Positions 17,596 to 27,193 of a stretch of DNA of 64,000 nt are shown here, in pieces. Source of the DNA: Chryseobacterium nakagawai (GTDB lineage: Bacteria > Bacteroidota > Bacteroidia > Flavobacteriales > Weeksellaceae); assembly GCF_900637665.1 (NCBI RefSeq), contig NZ_LR134386.1:2596501-2660500 (forward strand), in the 5' to 3' direction. How positions within the stretch are numbered: position 1 is the stretch's first letter; every line of letters begins with the position of its first letter. The position numbers and the translations under genes are program-made. The notes under the pieces were generated by a model, which was not told where the DNA came from, did not search any database, and worked only from the letters and a program-made list of their open reading frames with translations.

Positions 17596-17788
17596 TTCAA
17601 GTGCTTTTTTATATTCATTGGAATAATAGATTAATACAAATATGAATGAAATGAATGATGTACATATGGTGAGGTTTTCGGAATTTTAAAATCCATTCAC
17701 GATACCAGAGTTCTCGATAAGATTTTTTTAAAGTATAATAGCTTTTATCTTCTCAATTTCAGATTAATTATTACTATTTTCTTATTCT

Positions 17789-17831
17789 AAAAAAAGAATA
17801 CCACAGTTTATGTAACTAAACTGTGGTATTC
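17789..17831 (-). terminator. Intrinsic terminator of the gene at 17852
   Basis: A perfect 15-base stem, GAATACCACAGTTTA (17796-17810) with TAAACTGTGGTATTC (17817-17831), followed on the - strand by a run of seven U. Confidence 0.85.
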
Positions 17832-17851
17832 AATAACTAAGAACTATTTAA

Positions 17852-18265
17852 CTATGATTCTATTTTCATGTACCTAAAATGTAACGCAGGCTCTTTGCCG
17901 AATAAGCATGAGAGAATGTTTTGAAACTCATGAATATATTTACATTTAATGGCATTACCATAAATTTTCAGCCCTTCCAGTATTTTTCTGGAACTCAGGT
18001 CAATGTCATATTTTATAAAAGATTCCGGTCTTTCATATCTGATGCTTTGATCAGAACTGTACGTTTTTGAAAATCCCAGTTTCTCAAGCCATTCTTCTGT
18101 TATTTTAATAGGCTTGATAGCATCAGTAGGTACTGAAATACTGTGAATATTATTTTCAATTTTAACAAAATATGCCTGCTCTATACTCTGAAAAATTTCA
18201 GTGATCGTATAAATCTGATTTTTGTACTCGACTAAGTTTTTGATTTTAAGATCTGCTGCGTTCAT
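17852..18265 (-). CDS. Hypothetical protein of a Flavobacteriia phage-like family
   Basis: 137 residues from the ATG at 18265; the longer frame adds only an unlikely hydrophobic lead. It opens MNAADLKIKNLVEYKNQIY, a strand-rich start, and has TEEWLEKLGFSKTYSSDQ in the middle. Proteins with a KPIxxTEEWLxKxGF pattern are frequent uncharacterised genes in this group, often near phage or island DNA; this is recalled, not tested. No function can be given. Confidence 0.55.
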   Translation of the reverse strand: MNAADLKIKNLVEYKNQIYTITEIFQSIEQAYFVKIENNIHSISVPTDAIKPIKITEEWLEKLGFSKTYSSDQSIRYERPESFIKYDIDLSSRKILEGLKIYGNAIKCKYIHEFQNILSCLFGKEPALHFRYMKIES

Positions 18266-18439
18266 AATATTTTGAATTTTAAGGATGATATGGAACTTTA
18301 TAAATATCAAATACTATGCCTCGCATCACATTGTGAGACTATGTTTCCGTGAAGATTAGGTTAAATTTTCAATATAAATGATTAAGAATATGTTAAAATA
18401 GAAAGAGATTACGGTTTGTAGTATTTTTCTTCTAAAATA

Positions 18440-18461
18440 AAATGTGGTACACATGTGGTAT
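18440..18461. repeat. Second TGTGGTA direct repeat
   Basis: AATGTGGTACACATGTGGTA (18441-18460) repeats ATGTGGTA with an 11-base period, like 16041-16060. Confidence 0.4.
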
Positions 18462-19660
18462 CAATTTTTTTTATCTTTTAATGGAGCATTCGCTGTTGCC
18501 AGGAGAAGGGCAATGAGTACAGAAATAACAAGAAAAGCAATAAAAACGTTCCAGGAATAAGAATGGAGAAGATATCCGGTACCACTTCCCAGAATACTTG
18601 ATCCAAAATAATAGAACAGCCAATAAATAGACGTGGCGGAAGACTTTCCCCGTTTGGCATAAAGGGCAGCCATCTGGCTTGCCATAGTGTGTGCAGCAAA
18701 AAAGGAAAACGTAAATAATCCAAGACCAAAAATGAGAATATAAAGGTTCTCTGAGAGTAATAATAAAGCACCCGTTACCATAGAAAGGATAGCACATTTC
18801 AGAATCATGTTTGCAGGAAACCTTTTAGAAAGACGCCCCACCACCATTGTTCCCAAAACCCCGAATGTATACATCAGGAATATGAAAGCGATGATAAAAT
18901 GGCTTAACGAAAATGGCCGAGCCTCTAATCGAAAAGTAAGATAATTATAGACACTCACAAAAACTCCCATGAGAAGGGCTGCTATAAAATACAACCGAAG
19001 CATGTAAGGATTGGTGAGGAAAAACTTCATTTGTTTTACCTTAAGATGGTAATCTGTTTTCTGAGGGTTAAAAAATTTGGACTCAGGAAAGAGTTTCCAG
19101 AAGACAGTTCCCAGGATAAGGCTTTCTATTCCGATTGCCAAAACCGCATTACGCCAACCAAATTCTCCGGCTAAAATAGTAGCCAGTATCCTTCCACTCA
19201 TGCCACCAATGGTATTTCCGCTAAGGTACATACTGATAGCTGCACCAATTACAGCAGTGCCTACTTCTTCTGTGAGATAGGCCAGAGCAACTGCTGAAAC
19301 TCCTGAAACAACAAAACCTTTACAAATCCCAATAGCAATCAGTAGGCTGAGGCTAGGGATCCATGTTGAAATAATAGTCAGTAAAGCAGATGAAATTAAT
19401 GAAAAGGTCATTAGTCCCTTTCTGGAATAACTGTCTGCTTTAAAGGCAAAAAACAATAATCCAAGTGCCATTCCAATAGTGGAGGATGAGACCAGGAGGG
19501 AAGTATCTCCAACAGATACATTGAAGTGTTCCGCAGCCATAGGCAGCATCGGCTGAAAAAGATAAAGCTGTGCAAATACCGAAAGTCCTGAAAAGAAAAT
19601 ACAAAGTTTTATATTTCGGAAACGTTGGCTTCCCTGATCTGCTTTTTCCAATGGATTCAT
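18461..19660 (-). CDS. MFS transporter
   Basis: About 400 residues with 12 predicted helices. The start is taken at 19660 (MNPLEKADQG); an ATG four codons upstream (19672) is also possible. Motif A-like loops are present: FFAFKADSYSRKGLM between helices 2 and 3, and VVGRLSKRFPANMI in the second half. The overall look is that of YnfM/AraJ-type efflux carriers of the inner membrane, with the proton-driven MFS fold. The substrate is not visible. No operon partner. Confidence 0.9.
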   Translation of the reverse strand: MNPLEKADQGSQRFRNIKLCIFFSGLSVFAQLYLFQPMLPMAAEHFNVSVGDTSLLVSSSTIGMALGLLFFAFKADSYSRKGLMTFSLISSALLTIISTWIPSLSLLIAIGICKGFVVSGVSAVALAYLTEEVGTAVIGAAISMYLSGNTIGGMSGRILATILAGEFGWRNAVLAIGIESLILGTVFWKLFPESKFFNPQKTDYHLKVKQMKFFLTNPYMLRLYFIAALLMGVFVSVYNYLTFRLEARPFSLSHFIIAFIFLMYTFGVLGTMVVGRLSKRFPANMILKCAILSMVTGALLLLSENLYILIFGLGLFTFSFFAAHTMASQMAALYAKRGKSSATSIYWLFYYFGSSILGSGTGYLLHSYSWNVFIAFLVISVLIALLLATANAPLKDKKN

Positions 19661-19798
19661 GATTTTGTGCATTTGAGATGCAGTGGTTTCATAGAAAATA
19701 AAGTTCTGTAAATTTCCTGATTATTTTTTAATTATAAAAATCATTATCTCAATCATTGCAATAGGAACAGATGATAGAGTAGGGATGCTAAAATAGGG

Positions 19799-19915
19799 GA
19801 GCTGGAAGCTTAAATTGGATAAATCACGACCAATTAAATCAGGTGCTTTTCCCAATTAATAAAATAAAATGACATTGCTTTTGAAGACTTGTTAACCTTC
19901 CTCTTCCAGCTTCCT
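19799..19915. repeat. Inverted repeat AGCTGGAAG
   Basis: GAGCTGGAAGC near 19799-19809 is mirrored by CTTCCAGCTTCC at 19903-19914; between the arms there is AT-rich sequence with CCAATTAA copies. It resembles the other long-loop palindromes at 30388, 54097 and 59996. Confidence 0.5.
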
Positions 19916-19927
19916 GTCTCTCAATTG

Positions 19928-20539
19928 TTAATGCATCATTTCATACACTTTGATAAGCTCTGCGATATTAGCTACATCAAGCTTCTGGAAGATCCTTTTT
20001 TTATAGGTACTTACCGTTGACATCTGAATGTTGAGCCTGTTAGCAATTTCAAGGTTTCCATTTCCATCGGCCAAAAGCTTAAAAATTTCATATTCCCTGG
20101 ATGACAGTTTTTCAGCAGGATTACTTTTTTTATTCTGAATGATAAGCCCAATCAGTTCTGCAGGATAAAAATACCCTTTTTCAATAACGGTTCGTACAGC
20201 ATTTTTAATCTCTTCCTCACTGCTTTGCTTATTTAGGTAGCCCTCAGCACCTTCCCGGATATATTGTATGGCTACATCTTTGTCATATCCTGAAAACACG
20301 AGAATTTTTATATCATTCTGAATGGCTTTGAGCTCAGAAATCATCTTTTTATATTGAGTTCCGGGCATATCAATATCTAAAATAATAAGACTGTAATCAT
20401 AAGATTCCAGCATTTTTTTTACCTGCCCATAGTTCTCTGCAAAATCTATCTTCAGTTCCGGAAATCCGGATTCCAGGACCAATGCGGTACCTGCCCTGAC
20501 TACATAGTGATCATCAGCAATTAAGATTCTTTCGTTCAT
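19928..20539 (-). CDS. LuxR-family response regulator
   Basis: 203 residues. Receiver domain (about 1-120): phospho-acceptor Asp in LIILDIDMPG, Thr/Ser in LVFSGYDKD, and Lys in YLNKQSSEEE. C-terminal LuxR helix-turn-helix (about 138-200): LSSREYEIFKLLADGNGN, then IANRLNIQMSTVSTYKKRIF. It is 6 bases downstream of the sensor kinase gene, so the two form a pair. Output genes unknown. Confidence 0.94.
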   Translation of the reverse strand: MNERILIADDHYVVRAGTALVLESGFPELKIDFAENYGQVKKMLESYDYSLIILDIDMPGTQYKKMISELKAIQNDIKILVFSGYDKDVAIQYIREGAEGYLNKQSSEEEIKNAVRTVIEKGYFYPAELIGLIIQNKKSNPAEKLSSREYEIFKLLADGNGNLEIANRLNIQMSTVSTYKKRIFQKLDVANIAELIKVYEMMH

Positions 20540-20545
20540 AGTAAA

Positions 20546-23542
20546 TTAGTTTTTATTGAGCATTAATTCCACAATTGTTCCCTGAGGTTGGTTATGTCTG
20601 AAACTGATTTCAGCATTGATTTTTTTGACCAAATGAATAACCATGTGCAACCCAAGCCCCTTTCCTTTAAAACTTGGGGTGTCTAATTTAGGGTTTTTAA
20701 ATAAATTCATGTACATGTTAATCTGTTCATCCGGCATTCCTGTTCCCGTATCAGAGATTGTTATGGTGATTTTCTGATTAATTTCTATTGCATTGAGGTA
20801 TATTTTCCCATCAAAAGTGTTTTTTACTGCGTTATCAAGAATATTATGGATAATGGCGGTTAAAATACTTTCATTAACGTAGGAATACAACACATTGTTT
20901 TCTGATGTATTAATGATTTGGGTTCCTCTCTCTTTTGCAATTTCACAGAAAAGTTTTTTCTTGATCTCCAAAATCCTGTTGATAGGATACTTTTCTTCTT
21001 CAAAAATATTCTCAGCCTTATAGAGTTCAGTATATTCCTTTAAATTCAGTGTGAATTGGTAAAGCTGTTCAGATGACTTATAAATACTGTCAAAATACTT
21101 TTTCTGAAGTTCCAGATCATCAGATTCATGAAGTTTCTGCGAAAGCATTGCTATAAATCTGATAGGAGTGGTAATATCATGGCTAATGGTTTCTACCAAC
21201 TTTTTCTGATATTCAGTTTCCTTTCGCAAATCACTTTTTACCACTTCAAGAGTAAGAGATGTTTCTTTTAATTCTGAATTTTTATTATGTACAATCTGCT
21301 TCAATACTCTATTTTTTATTCTTAAAAAGTTAGTCATCAACTGAACAATCACAATGATGATAACCAGAATAATGATAGATACGGAAACACGGAACAACAA
21401 AGTCTGATAAAAAAGCGGTTGAATTTTGAATCTGATCGATTTTTGTTCAAATTGTCCATCTGGAGAAATCAACATTCTTACCTTCAATGTATACTCTCCC
21501 GGGGCAAGATTGCTAATGGTATATTTCAGTTCCTTTCCAGTAGTGATGGGTTCCCATTCAGAATTTTCTTTTCCTGATATTTTAGCCTCCAGATAAAGGT
21601 TTTCCAGATTGGAATAATAAGGAATATCAATAAAGACTTCCGCAGTTTTATAATTGCTTTGAAGATCAAGAGTATGATGAAAGTATTGAGGTTCAGAATT
21701 TCCAATCTTTACCCTTTCAATGTAAATTTTATTTTTGTCCGGATAGAAGGTTCTTACATGATCAGGATTGAAAAAGACAAACCCATCCATGGAAGGAAAT
21801 ACAAAATCTCCATTTTCCAAGGCATAAGCATTAGGTTGTGAACTCCCGTTGAATTCATTGGTCAGAAAACCATCTCTTTTGGTGAAACGATAATAATAAA
21901 CAGGACTTTTCTTATCCTTTGCGTACTGTAACAGTTGTTTCTTTGGAATTTTGAAAAGTCCGTTATTGGAAGATATCCAATAAAACCCCTTTTTATCCTC
22001 CAGAATATAGTGGGCAGACGCCAGATTATTACTTCTGTCGGTCGGCATTTTAATGAGTTTCCGGTCTTTGAGAAGATAAAATCCGTTTTTATTGGTCATA
22101 ACCCAAATCAGATTATCTTTTGTTCTGATAATGCTTTTAATATGGATGTCTTTATGAATAGGAATAATAGTTTTGCTTCCCAAGACTACGGAATACAGAC
22201 CATCACTGTTACCCACTAAGATTTCTTTGTCACTATATTGAAAAAAAGTATTGACAAAACTATCAAATTCATAAGTATAGTCAGGTTTTGAGAAAGGATC
22301 TTCCTTAAAGATTTGAAGCTGGCTTTTTGAAGAGTCTGAAAATGATGCCCCATAAAGACTTCCGCTCTGTAAGAAAGCTTGAAATCCCTGTTTTATAAAA
22401 GTAGAATCTTTCTTTTTATAACCAGAGTTTTTGTAAAACTTAATGACGCTGTTTCGTTTCCGGATTAATATATTTCCGGCTTTGTCATACATCATAAGAT
22501 AGTTGTCATTATTGCCAAAAGGATATTTTTTCACAATTCCATTTCTCCCGAATTCAGTTCCGTCTTCTGCAACAATGGTATTCTTACTCAAGGGTAGGGA
22601 AGCATAATAAACGTTATTAGAGAAGTCCTCTTTTTTCTTCGCTACATAGAAATCAGAAAGTTTCAGAACATTTAACCCGTTGTTTAGGGTACCGAGATAA
22701 AGTTTATTGAATTTCCATCCATAAAACATAGAACAATAAGAGTGACTCCCTATTTCATTATATTTCACCAGAAACTTAAGGGAAGGTTTCTTTTGGCTGC
22801 CTACTACAATATAAATATCATTGTGATTGATGACAAAGGTTTGATTGGTAATCTGTTGCCAATAAATTCTTGTATTCGGATCATTGAAAAGATTTGGCTC
22901 ATCATGAATAGAAACGTGCCCATTGTCTATGGAATAGGTTTTTCTGTGCTTTGTATTATTAATGAAAAGAACCTCATTGAAGACAAACATGTTGTTCAGG
23001 TCCTTATTAGAAAAAGGGATAGCTATTTTTGTTTCATTTCCTTTGTTATCCTTATAAGTGATAAGGCTATTTTCAGTAAAACTGTAAGTCGAATTTTTAA
23101 GCTTTACAAAATACTGAATATCATTGTAAAAATTACACGCCAGAATATTATTTGCAACCCGGTGTACGAATTCATTTCCTGTTGTGAAGGTTATTTTGTC
23201 ACTACGATGAAGCTTTGTCAGCTTAGGGAATCTGTTTTTAATGATGATTTTGTTCTCCTGAAAATCATTAAGAACTGTAATACTATCCTGAGAAGGGTCG
23301 CCAATGAATTCACCAAAGTGAAGATTGTTTATTTTGAAATTATTGAAAGTAATAAAGGAACTCCCGTCATACCGTACAAGACCGTTTTCTGTGGAGATCC
23401 ATATAAAGCCATACCTATCCTTAACAATAGCCTTTGCACTACTTTGTGGAAGTCCATTGTCAATATTATACCAGGTAGATGTATAGCGTTGTCCGTATAT
23501 GTTGAAATATAAGCAAGTAAAAAACAATGCCCAAACTCTCAT
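20546..23542 (-). CDS. Two-component-regulator-propeller sensor histidine kinase
   Basis: 998 residues. Signal peptide about 1-17; a large periplasmic beta-propeller of reg_prop repeats (GLPQSSAKAIVKDRYGFIW, WISTENGLVRYDG, later KKGFYWISSNNGLFKI); a Y_Y_Y-type domain (about 620-700); one membrane helix near 710-730; HisKA with His in VETISHDITTPIRF; and an HATPase domain with NILDNAVKN, DTGTGMPD and GKGLGLHMV. It lacks the fused receiver and AraC parts of hybrid systems and instead has a separate regulator gene. In Bacteroidetes such propeller sensors often detect glycans or other extracellular ligands; the ligand here is unknown. Confidence 0.94.
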   Translation of the reverse strand: MRVWALFFTCLYFNIYGQRYTSTWYNIDNGLPQSSAKAIVKDRYGFIWISTENGLVRYDGSSFITFNNFKINNLHFGEFIGDPSQDSITVLNDFQENKIIIKNRFPKLTKLHRSDKITFTTGNEFVHRVANNILACNFYNDIQYFVKLKNSTYSFTENSLITYKDNKGNETKIAIPFSNKDLNNMFVFNEVLFINNTKHRKTYSIDNGHVSIHDEPNLFNDPNTRIYWQQITNQTFVINHNDIYIVVGSQKKPSLKFLVKYNEIGSHSYCSMFYGWKFNKLYLGTLNNGLNVLKLSDFYVAKKKEDFSNNVYYASLPLSKNTIVAEDGTEFGRNGIVKKYPFGNNDNYLMMYDKAGNILIRKRNSVIKFYKNSGYKKKDSTFIKQGFQAFLQSGSLYGASFSDSSKSQLQIFKEDPFSKPDYTYEFDSFVNTFFQYSDKEILVGNSDGLYSVVLGSKTIIPIHKDIHIKSIIRTKDNLIWVMTNKNGFYLLKDRKLIKMPTDRSNNLASAHYILEDKKGFYWISSNNGLFKIPKKQLLQYAKDKKSPVYYYRFTKRDGFLTNEFNGSSQPNAYALENGDFVFPSMDGFVFFNPDHVRTFYPDKNKIYIERVKIGNSEPQYFHHTLDLQSNYKTAEVFIDIPYYSNLENLYLEAKISGKENSEWEPITTGKELKYTISNLAPGEYTLKVRMLISPDGQFEQKSIRFKIQPLFYQTLLFRVSVSIIILVIIIVIVQLMTNFLRIKNRVLKQIVHNKNSELKETSLTLEVVKSDLRKETEYQKKLVETISHDITTPIRFIAMLSQKLHESDDLELQKKYFDSIYKSSEQLYQFTLNLKEYTELYKAENIFEEEKYPINRILEIKKKLFCEIAKERGTQIINTSENNVLYSYVNESILTAIIHNILDNAVKNTFDGKIYLNAIEINQKITITISDTGTGMPDEQINMYMNLFKNPKLDTPSFKGKGLGLHMVIHLVKKINAEISFRHNQPQGTIVELMLNKN

Positions 23543-24123
23543 GCAAAACTGATCTGTGTCTCTTGCTTTAAAGCAAAAAACGGTTAATAATAGTTTTTGT
23601 ACAAGTCGAAGTTTTTTTAATAGGTAGGAACGATTGGAAATAAATTTTTGTCATTAATTTTTTGTCTCTGTGTTTTTAAGCGTTAAAATGGTTTCGTTTG
23701 ATGCTGTAAAAATAATGAAATTATAGAGATAAATCAGCATGTTTTGATTTGTTTTATTATGAGTTTTGTCTTTATTTATTGATAGTGATACTGATATTAG
23801 TCTGCTTTTTTGTAGTAATAATTCTACGTGCTGTGATAATTTGTTTTATAAAATTGCTTCAGAAGGACTTCTTAATTTCTGTATTTGTTTATAAAAAAAC
23901 ATTTTTTGCAGAATTTGAATCTTTTATTGATAATAGATATAGGATTTCAGGGGTTGAATGATTATGTTTTGATAAATTAAAATTATTGAAATACAATGAG
24001 ATAAGTTTTCTTGATTGATACTTGATTTTTATTCTGTATAGGTTGTTATTAATGACATTTGATGTATTAGGGATTTGTAGTAAAAGTTTTACAATAATAT
24101 TGTGTTTATTCTACAGTTTTTTT
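23543..24123. other. AT-rich gap upstream of the sensor kinase
   Basis: No convincing gene. A TTG-started open stretch at 23749-23961 is hydrophobic and AT-driven, and I do not accept it. The - strand promoter of the kinase should lie near 23543-23650 but I cannot single out a box. Confidence 0.4.
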
Positions 24124-24154
24124 TTGATGGGCTATAACAGGTTACCTACTTTTG
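24122..24154 (+). promoter_or_regulatory. Strong Bacteroidetes-type promoter
   Basis: A TTTTTG -33 element (ending at 24126) and TACTTTTG (24147-24154) are separated by 20 bases, fitting the TTTG / TAnnTTTG consensus. Predicted start is near 24160, about 280 bases before the next gene. Confidence 0.6.
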
Positions 24155-24159
24155 CAAAC

Positions 24160-24268
24160 AGTTCCAGCAATGATGAAAAGTAGTTATTTTCTGCAATAGG
24201 ATTCTAAAAACACAAACGATTTTATCTCAAAAAACAAAGGTCTCTTCAGGGGATCTTTTGTTCTTTTA
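24160..24268 (+). ncRNA. Candidate small RNA
   Basis: Between the promoter at 24122-24154 and a terminator-like hairpin: AACAAAGG plus TC (24233-24242) pairs with GATCTTTTGTT (24252-24262) with one bulge, followed by CTTTTATC. The product would be about 105 bases. It has no obvious ORF. It could instead be the start of the 5' leader of the AraC gene at 24443. Confidence 0.42.
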
Positions 24269-24442
24269 TCACAACATTAGAATATAATATATGTAAATTG
24301 AAATATTGAAACTCAATTCTGTGTTTAAAGTCTTAAAAAAGTAAGCCTCTTGGTTTATATACTTACCCGAAAAGTTCACCACGTGGATTTTAATTCATAT
24401 TTTTAGTTTTATAGTTTCAATAAATTATAAATAAAAAACAAG

Positions 24443-24796
24443 ATGAAAAGAAGTGAAGAGATTACTCATCAGTATTTTGATTTCTTAAGAAATCATGTTC
24501 AGCAAGTAATTTCGGGAGTGGTGCCTGAGTTTATGGAAGTCAATGAAATTGCAGGTCAGCTTGCAGTTTCCCACAAACATCTTACTGATACTATTAAAAA
24601 AGAAACAGGGCAGCATCCTTGTTATTTTTATGATCAAGAAATTATACGGCAAGCCAAGAAAATGCTTACGGACTCCAACTACTCTGTTGCAGAAATTGCC
24701 CGGATATTCACCTATGATCCTTCAAATTTTTCAAAGTTTTTTAAAAAAATGACAGGTGAAACACCTGGTGATTTTAGGAAGTTGTCTAAAAGGTAA
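24443..24796 (+). CDS. Stand-alone AraC-type DNA-binding domain protein
   Basis: 117 residues; only the AraC domain (about 25-115) is present: VNEIAGQLAVSHKHLTDTI, then VAEIARIFTYDPSNFSKFF and GETPGDFRKL. There is no sensing domain, so activity may depend on abundance or a partner. A long leader precedes it. Flanking gaps on both sides suggest it is its own unit. Confidence 0.85.
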   Translation: MKRSEEITHQYFDFLRNHVQQVISGVVPEFMEVNEIAGQLAVSHKHLTDTIKKETGQHPCYFYDQEIIRQAKKMLTDSNYSVAEIARIFTYDPSNFSKFFKKMTGETPGDFRKLSKR

Positions 24797-25101
24797 GTTT
24801 TAATTTCTTCGAAAAAACCAATTATATAGTATGGTTTTATATAATTTATTTCTTTATTTTGTGATTAAATATGAAAAGTGTAGTGATTAATATCGTCACT
24901 TAGTATAATATTGCTCACTTTATAAATCATTTGAAAAAATAATCTTTTATAAATGAGATAGTTGTGTTGTAGGTAGTTTTTTTTTACGATTTCTTTATTT
25001 ATATTGCTTTATGGATTTCTTTTTTTTGTTAAATTTAAATCTAGAAAATTAATTAAATTAAAAATTGAAAAAACTGCTGGTATATAGATAAATTGGGCTA
25101 A

Positions 25102-25170
25102 AATAATATGTCTTTAATTGTTTTTTAATCATATTATTCTCTTAATGCCCCATTAATAGTTATATATTTG
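25102..25170 (+). promoter_or_regulatory. Hairpin and -7 box before the oxoamine synthase
   Basis: AATAATATG (25102-25110) and CATATTATT (25130-25138) form a 9-base inverted repeat, and TATATTTG (25163-25170) fits TAnnTTTG 30 bases before the ATG. The repeat could be an operator; the neighbouring TetR gene is a candidate binder. The rest of 24797-25199 shows nothing clear. Confidence 0.4.
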
Positions 25171-25199
25171 CTATACAGAACACCACTAAATAACTTAGG

Positions 25200-26456
25200 A
25201 TGAATATTGATTTTGCGACAGCAACATTTAAAGACTTTGAGAATATCCCTGATTATGATATTGCTCAAAGAGCAGATTATTTTTATGAATTTCTAGATGA
25301 AATGACATCTAGAGGTCACATGAATTACAGACTAAAAAATACATCAGGTACTGATGCAATATTAAACATTGATATTGCCAACCAGAATAAACCGTATGTA
25401 AGTTTTGTGACCAGTGATTATTTGGGATTAACGCAGCACCCAAAAGTAAAACAGGCTGCTATTGATGGGATAGAGAAATATGGAACAGGTACAGGAGCAT
25501 CGCCCCTTATCGGAGGATATTTTGATTATCATAACGCAATAGAGAAAAAGATTGCGAATTTTTTTGGAAGAAATGATGATGAAGTTGTGCTTTTTACTTC
25601 CGGGTATACGGCTAATAGTGCGACTTTGCAGATTTTAATGCAGAAGGAAGATATTGCCATTTTAGATATGGGGGTACATGCTAGTGTGCATGAAGGATGT
25701 GCTTTTACAAATAAAAAAACATTTCCTCACAATAATTTGGAAGCTTTGGAACACATTTTGAAGGTATCTGAAAATACGTACCGTACAAAGCTTGTTATCG
25801 TGGATGGAGTGTACTCTCAAGAAGGAGATACTTCACGCGCTAAGGAAATTTGTGATCTTGTGAAAAAATACAATGCTTATCTAATGGTAGATGATGCACA
25901 TGGAGTAGGGGTTTTAGGTGAGACCGGCAGAGGAGCTCTCGAAGATGATGCTCTATTTGATAAAGTAGATTTTATAACAGGAACATTCAGCAAGACTTTC
26001 GGTAACCTGGGAGGGTATGTGATTGCAAATAAAAAAATTGCATCATTTCTTAAGTTCCAGTCTCGTCAGCATATTTTCTCAGTGACGCCTCCACCATCTT
26101 CCTTCGGAATTTTAAAAGCAATTGATTTGATTGATGAAGAACCATTCTGGCAACAGAAATTATGGGATAATATCAATTACTTTAAAAAAGGCCTTAATGA
26201 CTTAGGTTTGGATACCGGTATTACCTGTTCTGCCATTATTCCTGTGAAAATAGGAGATCAGAGTAAAATGTGGGATATAGGACGAATACTACTCGAGAAT
26301 GGAGTGTATACAAATCCTATTATGTATCCGGCTGTAGCCAGAAAAGATGCGCGTATCAGAATGAGCGTAACGGCAAGACACGAGAAAGAACATCTCGACA
26401 AAACACTTAATGTCTTTGATGATATTAATAAAAAAATGCATATTGCAAAAAAATAA
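25200..26456 (+). CDS. Alpha-oxoamine synthase family PLP enzyme
   Basis: 418 residues of the fold-type I family that includes serine palmitoyltransferase, KBL and BioF. Seen: SDYLGLTQHPKVKQAA; GTGTGASPLIGGYFDYH; the DDAHGVGVLGETGRGA segment with the PLP-ring Asp; and the PLP lysine in GTFSKTFGNLGG. These enzymes join an amino acid to an acyl-CoA with loss of CO2. In Chryseobacterium relatives they make the base of sphingolipids or of sulfonolipids (cysteate acyltransferase); which one applies is not decidable here. No bioBDA genes nearby argues against BioF. A TetR gene follows 6 bases later. Confidence 0.85.
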   Translation: MNIDFATATFKDFENIPDYDIAQRADYFYEFLDEMTSRGHMNYRLKNTSGTDAILNIDIANQNKPYVSFVTSDYLGLTQHPKVKQAAIDGIEKYGTGTGASPLIGGYFDYHNAIEKKIANFFGRNDDEVVLFTSGYTANSATLQILMQKEDIAILDMGVHASVHEGCAFTNKKTFPHNNLEALEHILKVSENTYRTKLVIVDGVYSQEGDTSRAKEICDLVKKYNAYLMVDDAHGVGVLGETGRGALEDDALFDKVDFITGTFSKTFGNLGGYVIANKKIASFLKFQSRQHIFSVTPPPSSFGILKAIDLIDEEPFWQQKLWDNINYFKKGLNDLGLDTGITCSAIIPVKIGDQSKMWDIGRILLENGVYTNPIMYPAVARKDARIRMSVTARHEKEHLDKTLNVFDDINKKMHIAKK

Positions 26457-26462
26457 TAAATT

Positions 26463-27095
26463 ATGCCTAGAAAAGTAGTGCAGGGCCCAATTAGGGACAA
26501 AGAAAAAACCAAACAAAAGCTGCTGGCGGCAGTGGGTAAAATTTTGAGAGTAAAAGGCTATTCTGGTCTGAAAGTAAGTAAGATTGCTGCAGTAGCCGGT
26601 TTTGATAAAAAGCTTATCTATGAGTACTTTGGAAGTACGGATAAACTTATTGATGAATACATCAAATCTCAGGATTATTGGAGCAAATTCAGTCCAGATA
26701 TTGAAGAAGAGATACATATAGGTAAAGGTAAAGAAGTCTTAACCCAGGGAATTCTTACTCAATTCGAGAATCTGAAAAAAAATAAAGAGCTCCAGAAAAT
26801 CATTCTTTGGGAACTTTCTGAAAGTAAGCCAATCCTTAAAAATATTCTTAAGCAAAGAGAAGAAGTAGCTGCTAATCTCTTCGAAAATGTAACAGATCCT
26901 TATTTTGGGGAAAATGCTACAAATGTTAGAGCAATGTTGGCTCTAATAGCAGCAGGTGTTTACTATCTGAACCTATTCCCTGCATACAATGGGACAGAAT
27001 TTTGTGGTATTGATATGAGAACTGACGAAGGAAGAGATGAAGTGAAAAAAGTTATCGTAGAAATTATAGATCATTACTACAATACAAAAAAATGA
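26463..27095 (+). CDS. TetR/AcrR-family regulator
   Basis: 210 residues. The N-terminal TetR helix-turn-helix (about 12-60) reads KQKLLAAVGKILRVKGYSG, then VSKIAAVAGFDKKLIYEYFGS. The C-terminal ligand domain has LWELSESKPILKNI. It starts 6 bases after the oxoamine synthase stop, so the two are co-transcribed and it probably feeds back on that operon, perhaps sensing an acyl-CoA or lipid product (inference). Confidence 0.9.
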   Translation: MPRKVVQGPIRDKEKTKQKLLAAVGKILRVKGYSGLKVSKIAAVAGFDKKLIYEYFGSTDKLIDEYIKSQDYWSKFSPDIEEEIHIGKGKEVLTQGILTQFENLKKNKELQKIILWELSESKPILKNILKQREEVAANLFENVTDPYFGENATNVRAMLALIAAGVYYLNLFPAYNGTEFCGIDMRTDEGRDEVKKVIVEIIDHYYNTKK

Positions 27096-27193
27096 TAATT
27101 AAAAGTTTTCTGATTTGACCAAAATGAGTTTTTTGTGGATAATTTGAAAACTTTTAATTTTCAAATTAAAACTATATTTCTTATTTTTGACCA

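Noticed and set aside
22742..23512. 256-codon open frame on + opposite the sensor kinase
   Set aside because: It is fully antisense to a well-supported propeller kinase and has no domain; the openness comes from the AT-rich coding strand.
23749..23961. 70-codon hydrophobic frame in the gap before 24.1 kb
   Set aside because: TTG start, composition driven by T-rich DNA, no RBS or promoter; not accepted as a gene.
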